Source: an uncultured Alistipes sp. (GTDB taxonomy: Bacteria > Bacteroidota > Bacteroidia > Bacteroidales > Rikenellaceae). From it: 13,081 nt of DNA. Of this stretch, positions 5,599 through 12,014 are shown piece by piece. Below the pieces are notes generated by a model. It saw only the letters and a program-made list of their open reading frames with translations. It did not search any database and was not told the origin of the DNA. The stretch is from NCBI RefSeq assembly GCF_902388705.1, contig NZ_CABMQJ010000053.1, forward strand, positions 1-13,081, written 5' to 3'. Each line of letters begins with the position of its first letter. Positions within the stretch are counted from its first letter, which is position 1. A program made the translations under genes and the position numbers.

Positions 5599-7242
5599 TT
5601 ATTTGCGCGGGGTGTCCTGCCCGGTGACGATTCGTACGTACTCCTCGCCGTCGCGGAGTATCTCCGCGGCGCGGCGTACGTCCCCGTCGTCGGCGAGCGA
5701 GTGTTCGATGACGCCCTCGGTGTAGCCGTGGCGCATGACGATGTCGTTGTTGATCGATTCGACGATCTCCTTGCGGTAGGTTTCGAGGTTGGTGGCCGTG
5801 TCGTCCTTGAGCGTCGAGTCGATTGCGGCGATTTGCTGTTCCACGTCGCCGAAGCGGTCGCTTTTGGCGGCCTCTTTGAGTTTGCCGAGCGCCCGCCGCG
5901 TATCCGATTCGTAGGGAACCTGCTTGTCTTTCATGAATTCGGCGAAGTCGGCATAATCCTGATCCGTAATCGAGAAGGTGCGGATGTCGATTTTTTGCTC
6001 CGGATGGCGGCGCGTGTAGTCGTCGCCGAAATCCTCGATGAATCCCAGCGCGTAGAGCGTCATGGCGAAGCGGCTGATGTATTCCGGCTCGGTGCGCACG
6101 TCGGGCATGATGCCGCCCCCGTCGTAGACCTTGCGGCCTGCGCGGGTCGTATACTCCGAGATGAGCGAGTCGGGCACGGTGCGTACCGAGCCCTCCTGCG
6201 AGTGCGAGTAGTCTATGGCCTGTATGCAGCGTCCCGAGGGGATGTAGTATTTGGCCGTGGTGAGTTTCAGCATCGCGTTATAGCCCAGCGGCCGCGGCGT
6301 CTGCACCAGTCCCTTGCCGTAGCTGCGCTGGCCGACAATCACCGCGCGGTCGAGGTCCTGCAGGGCGCCCGTTACGATTTCCGAGGCCGAGGCCGAGTTG
6401 CCGTTGACCAGCACCGCCAGCGGCAGGTCGGGCAGTATCGGCTCCGAATCCGTGCGGTAAATCCGCCGCGAATCTTCGGTGCGGCCCTTGGTGCTGACCA
6501 CTTCGGTGCCTTTCGGGACGAACATGCCCAGGATTTTAATCGCCTCCTGCATGATGCCGCCGCCGTTGCTGCGGTAATCGAGGATCAGCCCCTTCAGTTC
6601 GCCCTCCGCACGCAGCCGTTCGATGGCGGCCCGCATGTCTTCGTAGCACCCCTCCGTAAAATCGCTGTGGCGGATGTAGCCGATGCCGTCGCCCACCCAT
6701 CCCGCGTAGGGCACGCCCGGGATGGCGATGCGCTCGCGCTGCAGCGTGACGGTTTCGGTGCCGCCCGTCAGGTGCTCGACGGTCACTTTCACCTTGCTGC
6801 CCGGATTGCCCTTGAGCCGCGAGCTGACCTGCTCGGTGGTGAAGCCCCTGGCGTCGGTGCCGTCGATGGCCAGAATCCGGTCGCCGATTTTCAGCCCGGC
6901 ACGGTCGGCGGGCGAGTTCTTGTAAGGCTGGGCGATAATCACCCAGTCGCCCCGCTTGCGTATCAGCGAGCCTACGCCGCCGTATTTGCCGGTGGTGAGC
7001 AGTTCGAAGTCGGACATCTGGTCTTCGGGGATGAACTCCGTGTAGGGGTCGAGGTCGCGAACCATGCCCTCGGCGGCGCCCTCCATGAGCTTGTCCGCAT
7101 CGATCGGGTCGACATAGCCCAGCGACAGCTCGCGCATCATGTTGACCGTAATCTCCATGTTGCGCCCCAGCCCGAAGTCGTTGCGGGCGGCGAACGTCAG
7201 CACGGCCGCCGTGAGCAGGTATCTGTATCCTTTCCTAATCAT
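5599..7242 (-). CDS. S41 family C-terminal processing peptidase (CtpA-like, PDZ-containing)
   Basis: This serine protease of 547 residues would cleave envelope proteins near exposed C-termini. The N-terminus RKGYRYLLTAAVLTFAA is a signal or anchor segment, so the enzyme should act in the periplasm. An N-terminal region resembling the S41 prefix (MEGAAEGMVRDLDPYTEFI) is followed by a PDZ domain at ~85-170 (KYGGVGSLI carboxylate loop, SPADRAGLKIGDRILAIDG). The S41 catalytic core contains NGNSASASEIV with nucleophile Ser285, and GQRSYGKGLVQT with Lys310 and Gln314. The 25-residue Ser-Lys spacing and the K-x3-Q pattern match known CTPs. A C-terminal helical region (~390-547) adds length. The ATG at 7242 overlaps the previous gene's stop by 8 nt. 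Adjacent placement before a sensor kinase suggests, but does not prove, a shared envelope-stress role. Confidence 0.95.
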   Translation of the reverse strand: MIRKGYRYLLTAAVLTFAARNDFGLGRNMEITVNMMRELSLGYVDPIDADKLMEGAAEGMVRDLDPYTEFIPEDQMSDFELLTTGKYGGVGSLIRKRGDWVIIAQPYKNSPADRAGLKIGDRILAIDGTDARGFTTEQVSSRLKGNPGSKVKVTVEHLTGGTETVTLQRERIAIPGVPYAGWVGDGIGYIRHSDFTEGCYEDMRAAIERLRAEGELKGLILDYRSNGGGIMQEAIKILGMFVPKGTEVVSTKGRTEDSRRIYRTDSEPILPDLPLAVLVNGNSASASEIVTGALQDLDRAVIVGQRSYGKGLVQTPRPLGYNAMLKLTTAKYYIPSGRCIQAIDYSHSQEGSVRTVPDSLISEYTTRAGRKVYDGGGIMPDVRTEPEYISRFAMTLYALGFIEDFGDDYTRRHPEQKIDIRTFSITDQDYADFAEFMKDKQVPYESDTRRALGKLKEAAKSDRFGDVEQQIAAIDSTLKDDTATNLETYRKEIVESINNDIVMRHGYTEGVIEHSLADDGDVRRAAEILRDGEEYVRIVTGQDTPRK

Positions 7243-7705
7243 TTCTGGTCATTTGTATGTACGAATCCAGCCGGTATTCCACCCGGGCTACGCCGCGGCG
7301 TATGCCGTCGAGGCAGATCCACTGTCCGTATTGTGAAACTTTTATTTCGTCCTCCCACAGCAGCAGCAATTTGCGGAAGAAGCCCTCGGCGCGGAACGTC
7401 ATCACGCCGTCCGCCTCCCCGCGCAGCGAAAAGCCTGCCGATTTGAATGCGTTGACAATCTGTTCGCGGTTCTGCGTCACGTCGCCTTCGACCTTGCGCG
7501 TCACGAACCCGAATTTGGGATAGAAAGCCGCCAGCAGTACGATGGCCGCCAGCAGCGTCGCATAGCGCGTGGTGTGGAACATGACGTAGAGCGTCTGGTC
7601 GAGGGTCAGCGCCGAAGTTCCCGTCACGAGCATCAGGGATACGATGGCTGTACAGATAACGCACAGGGCGACGAAATATTTTAACGAGCGGATGAAGTAT
7701 TTCAT
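7235..7705 (-). CDS. Uncharacterised membrane protein (two TM helices, soluble C-terminal domain)
   Basis: I do not recognise the family of this 156-residue protein. It has a basic N-terminus, a hydrophobic helix at ~11-30, a second at ~48-63, and then a ~90-residue mixed alpha/beta domain facing the cytoplasm by the positive-inside rule. That domain contains NREQIVNAFKSAGFSL, GVMTFRAEGFFRKLLLLWED and RVEYRLDSYI. The strand-rich pattern could be a small PH-like or ligand-binding fold, but this is a guess. The ATG at 7705 is preferred. The frame stays open far upstream through the 140-nt gap and into ispH on the opposite reading, but that stretch has the Arg/Pro-rich composition of a shadow frame. 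The gene overlaps the S41 protease start by 8 nt (TAG stop), so the two are probably translated together. Confidence 0.8.
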   Translation of the reverse strand: MKYFIRSLKYFVALCVICTAIVSLMLVTGTSALTLDQTLYVMFHTTRYATLLAAIVLLAAFYPKFGFVTRKVEGDVTQNREQIVNAFKSAGFSLRGEADGVMTFRAEGFFRKLLLLWEDEIKVSQYGQWICLDGIRRGVARVEYRLDSYIQMTRND

Positions 7706-7845
7706 AATAATAGTCGTTTTTGATTCTGAATTCTTATCGTTACAATGCGCTTGCCGGGCGTTGCTGCGCTTTTCGGCGTGTTTGCGGGTCTCTCCCGTCC
7801 GGGCTTGCGCAGGAGGCGTTTGCCGCAGGCGGCCCTGTTTCCCCG
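7706..7845. other. 140-nt gap between ispH and the small membrane protein gene
   Basis: This is the largest spacer in the minus-strand cluster. Its first half (next to ispH) is GC-rich with a short GCCG/CGGC hairpin that lacks a T-tract. Its second half is AT-rich just before the ATG at 7705. I found no TAnnTTTG match, so whether a separate promoter starts the protease/kinase module here is undecided. Confidence 0.5.
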
Positions 7846-8721
7846 TTATCCTTTTCCGAGTTCCGCGATGCGCTGCGCCACCTCGTGCATCAGCCACCTG
7901 GGGGTCGACGTGGCGCCGCAGATGCCCACCGAGGCTGCGCCTTCGAACCATGCCGGGTCGATTTCGGCCGCTTCCTCGATGTTGCAGGTGCGGGGATTGG
8001 CCCGGCGGCACACCTCGAAGAGCACCTTGCCGTTCGACGATTTGCGGCCGCAGACGAAGACGATTACGTCGAAACGGCGCGCGAACTCCGCCAAGTGCTG
8101 CTCGCGGTTCGACACCTGCCGGCAAATCGTGTCGTCGATTCGTACGTCGTCCGGGTTTGCGGCCCGGCGGCGCATTTCGGCGCCCAGCGCTTCGAACAGC
8201 GCGATGCTCTGTGTCGTCTGCGACAGGAAGTAGACGGGGCGCGTGAAGTCGAGCAATCGGAGGTCTTCCCCGCTTTCGATGACGGTTGTGGGCGCCTGCA
8301 CCTGCCCTGTCAGACCCACCACTTCGGCGTGTCCCCGCTTGCCGAGTATGACGACCTGTCCGTTCACCGGGCGCATCTGTTCATGCGCCTTCACGACGCG
8401 GTCCTGCAGGCGGGCGACCACCGGGCAGGTGGCGTCGATTAGCGCGATGCCCAGCTCTTTCGCGCGCGCGTAAGTGGTGGGCGGCTCTCCGTGGGCGCGG
8501 ATGAAAAGCCGGCTGCCCGCCAGCTGCGGCATGTCGGTGTGCGTTACGGTGCGCAGTCCCAGCCGTTCGAGGCGCTGCACCTCGATGCGGTTATGGACGA
8601 TGTCCCCCAGCGAATAGACCGTACTCCCTCCTGCGAGGGCTTTCTCGGCCTCCGAAATGGCCCGGACTACGCCGAAGCAGAAGCCCGATTTGTCGTCGAT
8701 TTCGATTCGCAAATCTTTCAC
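7846..8721 (-). CDS. ispH: 4-hydroxy-3-methylbut-2-enyl diphosphate reductase
   Basis: IspH catalyses the last step of the MEP isoprenoid pathway, reducing HMBPP to IPP and DMAPP with a [4Fe-4S] cluster in the cytoplasm. The three cluster cysteines are present: Cys15 in GFCFGVV, Cys99 in DATCPVV and Cys200 in DDTICRQVSNR. Substrate-binding features are also visible: His43 (IVHNR), His77 in RAHGEPP, His131 in GHAEVVGLTGQ, TTQS at 169-172 and the SSN motif at 228-230. The 291-residue length is normal for the stand-alone enzyme with no S1-domain fusion. The start is a GTG at 8721: an in-frame TAA lies 36 nt upstream with no ATG between. It follows cmk by 30 nt, and the cmk-ispH pairing is, to my knowledge, frequent in Bacteroidota. 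Confidence 0.96.
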   Translation of the reverse strand: MKDLRIEIDDKSGFCFGVVRAISEAEKALAGGSTVYSLGDIVHNRIEVQRLERLGLRTVTHTDMPQLAGSRLFIRAHGEPPTTYARAKELGIALIDATCPVVARLQDRVVKAHEQMRPVNGQVVILGKRGHAEVVGLTGQVQAPTTVIESGEDLRLLDFTRPVYFLSQTTQSIALFEALGAEMRRRAANPDDVRIDDTICRQVSNREQHLAEFARRFDVIVFVCGRKSSNGKVLFEVCRRANPRTCNIEEAAEIDPAWFEGAASVGICGATSTPRWLMHEVAQRIAELGKG

Positions 8722-8725
8722 GGTG

Positions 8726-8747
8726 CCGTGCGCACGGTGAACCGTGC
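8726..8747. repeat. Overlapping palindromes between cmk and ispH
   Basis: CCGTGCGCACGG (8726-8737) is a perfect 12-bp palindrome. Its right half is reused in GCACGGT-GA-ACCGTGC (8732-8747), a second 7-bp inverted repeat. The two hairpins share GCACGG and cannot form together. They fill most of the 30-nt gap just before the ispH GTG start codon. No T-tract follows on the minus strand. Confidence 0.6.
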
Positions 8748-8751
8748 ATCT

Positions 8752-9450
8752 TTATTTGTTTACCCGTTCGAATTCGTTCATAAACCACGCCATCTGCTGC
8801 TCGACGGTCATGCAGCTGTTGTCGAGTACGATGGCGTCGTCGGCCTGGCGCAGGGGCGATATGGCGCGTCCCATGTCGGCCTTGTCGCGTTCGCGGACGT
8901 TGCGCTCGATCTGCTCGAGCGACACCGGGTCGCCTTTGGCGCGCAGTTCGTCGTAGCGGCGGCAGGCCCTGACCTTGGGGTCGGCCGTCATGAAGATTTT
9001 CAGCTCGGCGTCGGGAAATACCACCGTGCCGATGTCGCGGCCGTCCATCACCACGCCGCGGCGGCGTCCCATCTCCTGCTGCATGGCCACCAGTTTCTCG
9101 CGTACCGCCGCGATGGCGCTCACGCGGCTCACGCAGTTGCTTACCTCGATTGTCCGGATTTTGCCCTCCACCAAATCGCCGTTGACGTAGATGTCGCTGG
9201 CGCCGCGTTCGGGGTTGAAGCGGAACGTAATCGTAATCTGGTCGAGCAGCTTTGCCACCGCGTCTTCGTCGACGATGCCCGAGCGAATCGCCCCGTGCTC
9301 GAGGGCATAGAGCGTGACGGCGCGGTACATGGCGCCCGTGTCGATGAAGATGTAGCCCAGCCTGCGGGCGATGGCCTTGGCGAAGGTGCTCTTTCCGCAC
9401 GACGAAAAACCGTCGACGGCGATTATGATCTTGTGTTTGTTATCCGACAT
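8752..9450 (-). CDS. cmk: Cytidylate kinase
   Basis: Cmk phosphorylates CMP and dCMP with ATP, recycling cytidine nucleotides. The 232-residue protein opens with KHKIIIAVDGFSSCGKST, holding the Walker A P-loop (residues 14-22). It continues with IDTGAMYRA (36-44), the NMP-binding segment with VSRVSAIAAVRE (108-118), and GVVMDGRDIGTVVFPDA (132-148), a hallmark of the family. The lid region RRYDEL...RERDKADMGRAISPL follows. I chose the ATG at 9450: the frame could extend to a TTG at 9465, but MSDNKHK gives the normal length. It overlaps the LysE-type gene by 11 nt, its ATG lying inside the AATGTC of that gene's last codons. It is 30 nt ahead of ispH. Confidence 0.96.
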   Translation of the reverse strand: MSDNKHKIIIAVDGFSSCGKSTFAKAIARRLGYIFIDTGAMYRAVTLYALEHGAIRSGIVDEDAVAKLLDQITITFRFNPERGASDIYVNGDLVEGKIRTIEVSNCVSRVSAIAAVREKLVAMQQEMGRRRGVVMDGRDIGTVVFPDAELKIFMTADPKVRACRRYDELRAKGDPVSLEQIERNVRERDKADMGRAISPLRQADDAIVLDNSCMTVEQQMAWFMNEFERVNK

Positions 9451-10114
9451 TGGGGAATATATCAAAGAATGTTGAAAGTATCGTGTAAATACCCAGGATT
9501 CCGATAATGAGGCCCGCGACGTGGTTGATGGTCAGCATGTGGCGCGGGCGGAAACGGCGGCGGAAGAGGTTGATGACGAAGGCCAGCATCGTCCACCACG
9601 CCGCGGCGCCGCCGAAGAACCCGGCGATGATGAACACCGAGCGCATGAAGCCTCCGAAACCTTCGTGCGAAATGTCGCCGCCCGAGATTTTGAAGACGGC
9701 GAAGAAGGCGAGGATGTAGGGAATCACCATGATGAAATTGGCGATCGTGAGTCCGAAAATCGAGGCGAAATCCTGCCACAGCGAGGTTTTGCCCGCGCGG
9801 TTGCGGCGAATCTGCGGCACGGGGTTCTGGGCGAAGATGTAGACGCCGACAATCACCACGAAGATGCCGCCGATCACGCGCAGCAGGGTGTTGTACTGCT
9901 CGATTTGCGTCTGGAGCATCGAGTAGAAGAACAATGCCGCCATGGCCATGAACGTGTCGGCGCACGCCACGCCGATACCGGACACGATTCCCGACCGGCG
10001 GCTTTTAGACAGGGTGCGCTGGATGCACAGCACCGCCACGGGGCCGACGGTGATCGATGCCGCCACGCCCACGCAGATGCCGCGAAACATTACGTCCAAA
10101 ATTTCCAATGCCAT
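9440..10114 (-). CDS. LysE/RhtB-family exporter
   Basis: This 224-residue membrane protein of the LysE superfamily exports amino acids or similar small metabolites; the substrate cannot be read from sequence. The N-terminus GICVGVAASITVGPVAVLCIQRTL carries the family's glycine/proline-rich first helix. About six hydrophobic segments follow, including SGIVSGIGVACADTFMAMAA, LLRVIGGIFVVIVGVYIFA, SIFGLTIANFIMVIPYILAF, IIAGFFGGAAAWWTMLAFVI and a C-terminal VAGLIIGILGIYTIL helix. The ATG at 10114 stands about 20 nt behind a good Bacteroidota promoter, which makes this the first gene of the minus-strand cluster. Its stop overlaps the cmk start by 11 nt. A resolved transport role next to cmk is not apparent. 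Confidence 0.85.
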   Translation of the reverse strand: MALEILDVMFRGICVGVAASITVGPVAVLCIQRTLSKSRRSGIVSGIGVACADTFMAMAALFFYSMLQTQIEQYNTLLRVIGGIFVVIVGVYIFAQNPVPQIRRNRAGKTSLWQDFASIFGLTIANFIMVIPYILAFFAVFKISGGDISHEGFGGFMRSVFIIAGFFGGAAAWWTMLAFVINLFRRRFRPRHMLTINHVAGLIIGILGIYTILSTFFDIFPNVG

Positions 10115-10143
10115 TTTCTCTGGTTACCGGTTTTTTCAGGCAA

Positions 10144-10175
10144 CAAAGATACGAAAAACCTCGGACATCCGTCAA
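10144..10175 (-). promoter_or_regulatory. Promoter of the LysE-cmk-ispH cluster
   Basis: On the minus strand TATCTTTG (10151-10144) matches the -7 element TAnnTTTG exactly. A TTG (10175-10173) sits 21 nt upstream as a weak -33 element. The expected start near 10137 leaves a leader of roughly 23 nt before the ATG at 10114. Position and orientation fit the head of the ten-gene cluster. Confidence 0.6.
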
Positions 10176-10255
10176 GCCGGGGCAAAAAAAGGGCGCGGCG
10201 GATTGTCTGAAATGTCCGGTGTGTTGATAAAATATCGAAAACTTTGGCCGTATAG

Positions 10256-10288
10256 TTGTATATCGGCAGTTGAAAGTCCCTATTTTTG
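10256..10288 (+). promoter_or_regulatory. Promoter of the DUF3467 gene
   Basis: TATTTTTG at 10281-10288 matches the -7 consensus TAnnTTTG. A TTG at 10256-10258 is a loose -33 candidate with a 22-nt spacer, longer than the ideal 19. The start would be near 10294, giving a leader of about 15 nt before the ATG at 10310. The 195-nt region between the divergent genes is AT-richer than its flanks. Confidence 0.5.
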
Positions 10289-10309
10289 TATTAAACAACA
10301 ACCGGGCCT

Positions 10310-10615
10310 ATGGCAGAAATGAAACAATTCGGAATCGACCTCGAACTCGACGATACGGTGGCGCAGGGCCATTATTCGAATCTGGCGATTATATCCCACT
10401 CCACCTCGGAGTTCATCATCGACTTTGCGACGGTGCTTCCCGGCGTGCAGAAAGCGCGCGTCAAGAGCCGCATCATACTCACGCCCGAGCATGCCAAACG
10501 ACTGCTGCGCTCGTTGCAGGACAATATCGTGCGCTACGAGAGCAACGTGGGTAAAATCGAGATACCGACCCCGCCGCCCGCTTCCGAGGCGGGCCCCAAG
10601 ATGGGGGAGGCGTAA
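10310..10615 (+). CDS. DUF3467 domain-containing protein
   Basis: This small cytoplasmic protein of 101 residues belongs to DUF3467, widespread in Bacteroidota and without an established function. The family core is clear: QGHYSNLAIISHSTSEFIID (19-38), the PGVQKARVKSRIILTPEHAKR segment (44-64), and LLRSLQDNIVRYESNVGKIE. The last ~18 residues are a Pro/Ala-rich, probably disordered tail. The pattern of alternating strands followed by a helix suggests a compact alpha/beta fold. It has its own promoter and a strong terminator, so it is a monocistronic unit set between two minus-strand clusters. No signal peptide or membrane segment is present. Confidence 0.95.
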   Translation: MAEMKQFGIDLELDDTVAQGHYSNLAIISHSTSEFIIDFATVLPGVQKARVKSRIILTPEHAKRLLRSLQDNIVRYESNVGKIEIPTPPPASEAGPKMGEA

Positions 10616-10623
10616 GATACGGG

Positions 10624-10661
10624 ACCCCCGGATGCCGCGGCATCCGGGGGTTCGTTTTTTT
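10624..10661 (+). terminator. Strong intrinsic terminator of the DUF3467 gene
   Basis: ACCCCCGGATGCC (10624-10636) pairs perfectly with GGCATCCGGGGGT (10639-10651). After TCG there is a run of seven T (10655-10661). It begins 9 nt after the stop codon. The T-run is only on the plus strand, so it is not an evident terminator for the convergent folC. Confidence 0.92.
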
Positions 10662-10709
10662 ATGCGGGTTTTGCTGTCCGGGCGGCCTTTTTAGACGGGT
10701 CGGGACGGG

Positions 10710-11999
10710 TCAGAGCGCTTCGGCGACGACGTACGTACTGCCGCCGATGAAAATCATGTCGTCGTCGTCGGCCAGCTCTTTGGCGCGGGCCACGGCGGCC
10801 GGGACGTCGGCGACGGTTTCGCCCGTGAGCCCGTAGATTGCGGCCTTGGCAGTCAGATCCGCCGCCGGGAGCGCCCGCTGGGTCTGCGCCTGGGTGAAGA
10901 TGTAGTGCGCGTCGTGCGGCAGCAGGGGCAGGATGTGCGCCAAATCTTTGTCGCGGACGAAACCCACTACGCAGTAGAGCCGCTTGTGCGGCGTGGATTT
11001 CAGCTGTTCGGCCACATAGGCGATGCCCTGGGGGTTGTGCCCCGTGTCGCAGACGACGAGCGGCTGTTCGCCCAGCTTTTGCCAGCGGCCCATGAACGAG
11101 GTCAGGGCCGCGGTGTCGCGCGTGCCCTCGAGGAATGCGCGGCGGGAAATCGTGAGCGGGGTTTCCTCGTGCAGGAAGTCGACCGTGGCGGCGGCTGTCA
11201 CGATGTTGCGGCACTGGTAGCTGCCCGTGAGGTCGAGCTCGACCTCGAAGTCACGGTTGTCGCGCGTGCGGTGCATGCAGAAGTGCTGGCGCCCCTCCGC
11301 GCAACCGCAGTTGCTGCACGAAAATTCGTTCTCGGCGTAGATGATTTTCGACTTGTTGGCTGCAGCGACCTGTTCGATAACCCCGTTGTAGCGGACGTCG
11401 CCCTCGCCGATGATGATTGGAATGCTCTTCTTGATGATTCCGGCCTTCTCGGCCGCGATTTTCGGGAGCGTGTCGCCCAGCAGCGCAGTATGCTCGAGCG
11501 AGATGTTGGTGATGACGCTCACGACCGGGACGATGATGTTCGTGGCATCGAGCCTTCCTCCCAGCCCCGTTTCGATTACAGCCACCTCGACGTCGCTCTG
11601 CGCGAAGTAGTCGAACGCCAGCGCCGCGGTCATTTCGAAGAACGACAGCTCCAGTTCGAGCATCTTGTCGTGGTGCTTGTCCACGAAGTTGACCACCTTT
11701 TGCTTGGGAATCATCTCGCCGTCGACGCGGATGCGCTCGCGGAAATCCTGCAGGTGGGGCGAGGTGAAGAGCCCCGTGCGGTAACCCGCCTGCTGCAATA
11801 CCGAGGCGATGATATGCGATACGGAGCCTTTGCCGTTGGTGCCCGCCACGTGGATGGTGAAGAAGTTGCGCTGGGGGTTGCCGATGTGGCGGCAGAATGC
11901 GGTGATGCGCTCCAATCCCGGTTTGTAGGCCGTCGCGCCCTTGGTTTCAAATGCAGGCAGCGACGAGAAAAGGAATTCGAGGGTCTGGGTGTAATTCAT
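10710..11999 (-). CDS. folC: Bifunctional folylpolyglutamate synthase/dihydrofolate synthase
   Basis: FolC adds glutamate to dihydropteroate and to folates using ATP, in the cytoplasm. The 429-residue protein has the Mur-ligase layout: N-terminal FETKGATAYKPGLERI, P-loop AGTNGKGSVSH (52-62), FTSPHLQDFRERI (78-90), ETGLGGRLDATNI (143-155), then ISLEHTALLGDTLPKIAAEKAGI, where Lys185 is the expected carbamylated lysine and His170 the metal ligand. The C-terminal domain carries RWQ (305-307) and CDTGHNPQG (317-325). An unusual Cys-bearing stretch lies at ~228-241 (CSNCGCAEGRQHFC) between the two domains. It is 15 nt downstream of lnt, so the two are likely co-transcribed. The ATG at 11999 gives a normal N-terminus. 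Confidence 0.96.
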   Translation of the reverse strand: MNYTQTLEFLFSSLPAFETKGATAYKPGLERITAFCRHIGNPQRNFFTIHVAGTNGKGSVSHIIASVLQQAGYRTGLFTSPHLQDFRERIRVDGEMIPKQKVVNFVDKHHDKMLELELSFFEMTAALAFDYFAQSDVEVAVIETGLGGRLDATNIIVPVVSVITNISLEHTALLGDTLPKIAAEKAGIIKKSIPIIIGEGDVRYNGVIEQVAAANKSKIIYAENEFSCSNCGCAEGRQHFCMHRTRDNRDFEVELDLTGSYQCRNIVTAAATVDFLHEETPLTISRRAFLEGTRDTAALTSFMGRWQKLGEQPLVVCDTGHNPQGIAYVAEQLKSTPHKRLYCVVGFVRDKDLAHILPLLPHDAHYIFTQAQTQRALPAADLTAKAAIYGLTGETVADVPAAVARAKELADDDDMIFIGGSTYVVAEAL

Positions 12000-12014
12000 A
12001 TCGGGTTTCGGATT

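Noticed and set aside
4072..7446. An 1124-codon open frame on the plus strand
   Set aside because: It lies antisense to DUF4271, the kinase and the S41 protease, all of which have clear motifs. Its translation is rich in Arg, Val, His and Asp with no recognisable domain, as expected of a shadow frame in GC-rich DNA.
7706..8125. Upstream extension of the small membrane protein to a 296-codon frame
   Set aside because: The added part is Arg/Pro-rich and overlaps ispH in another frame. The ATG at 7705 begins a normal membrane protein.
9451..9465. Earlier start for cmk at 9465
   Set aside because: That codon is TTG, and the ATG at 9450 gives the normal Cmk N-terminus and a shorter overlap with the LysE gene.
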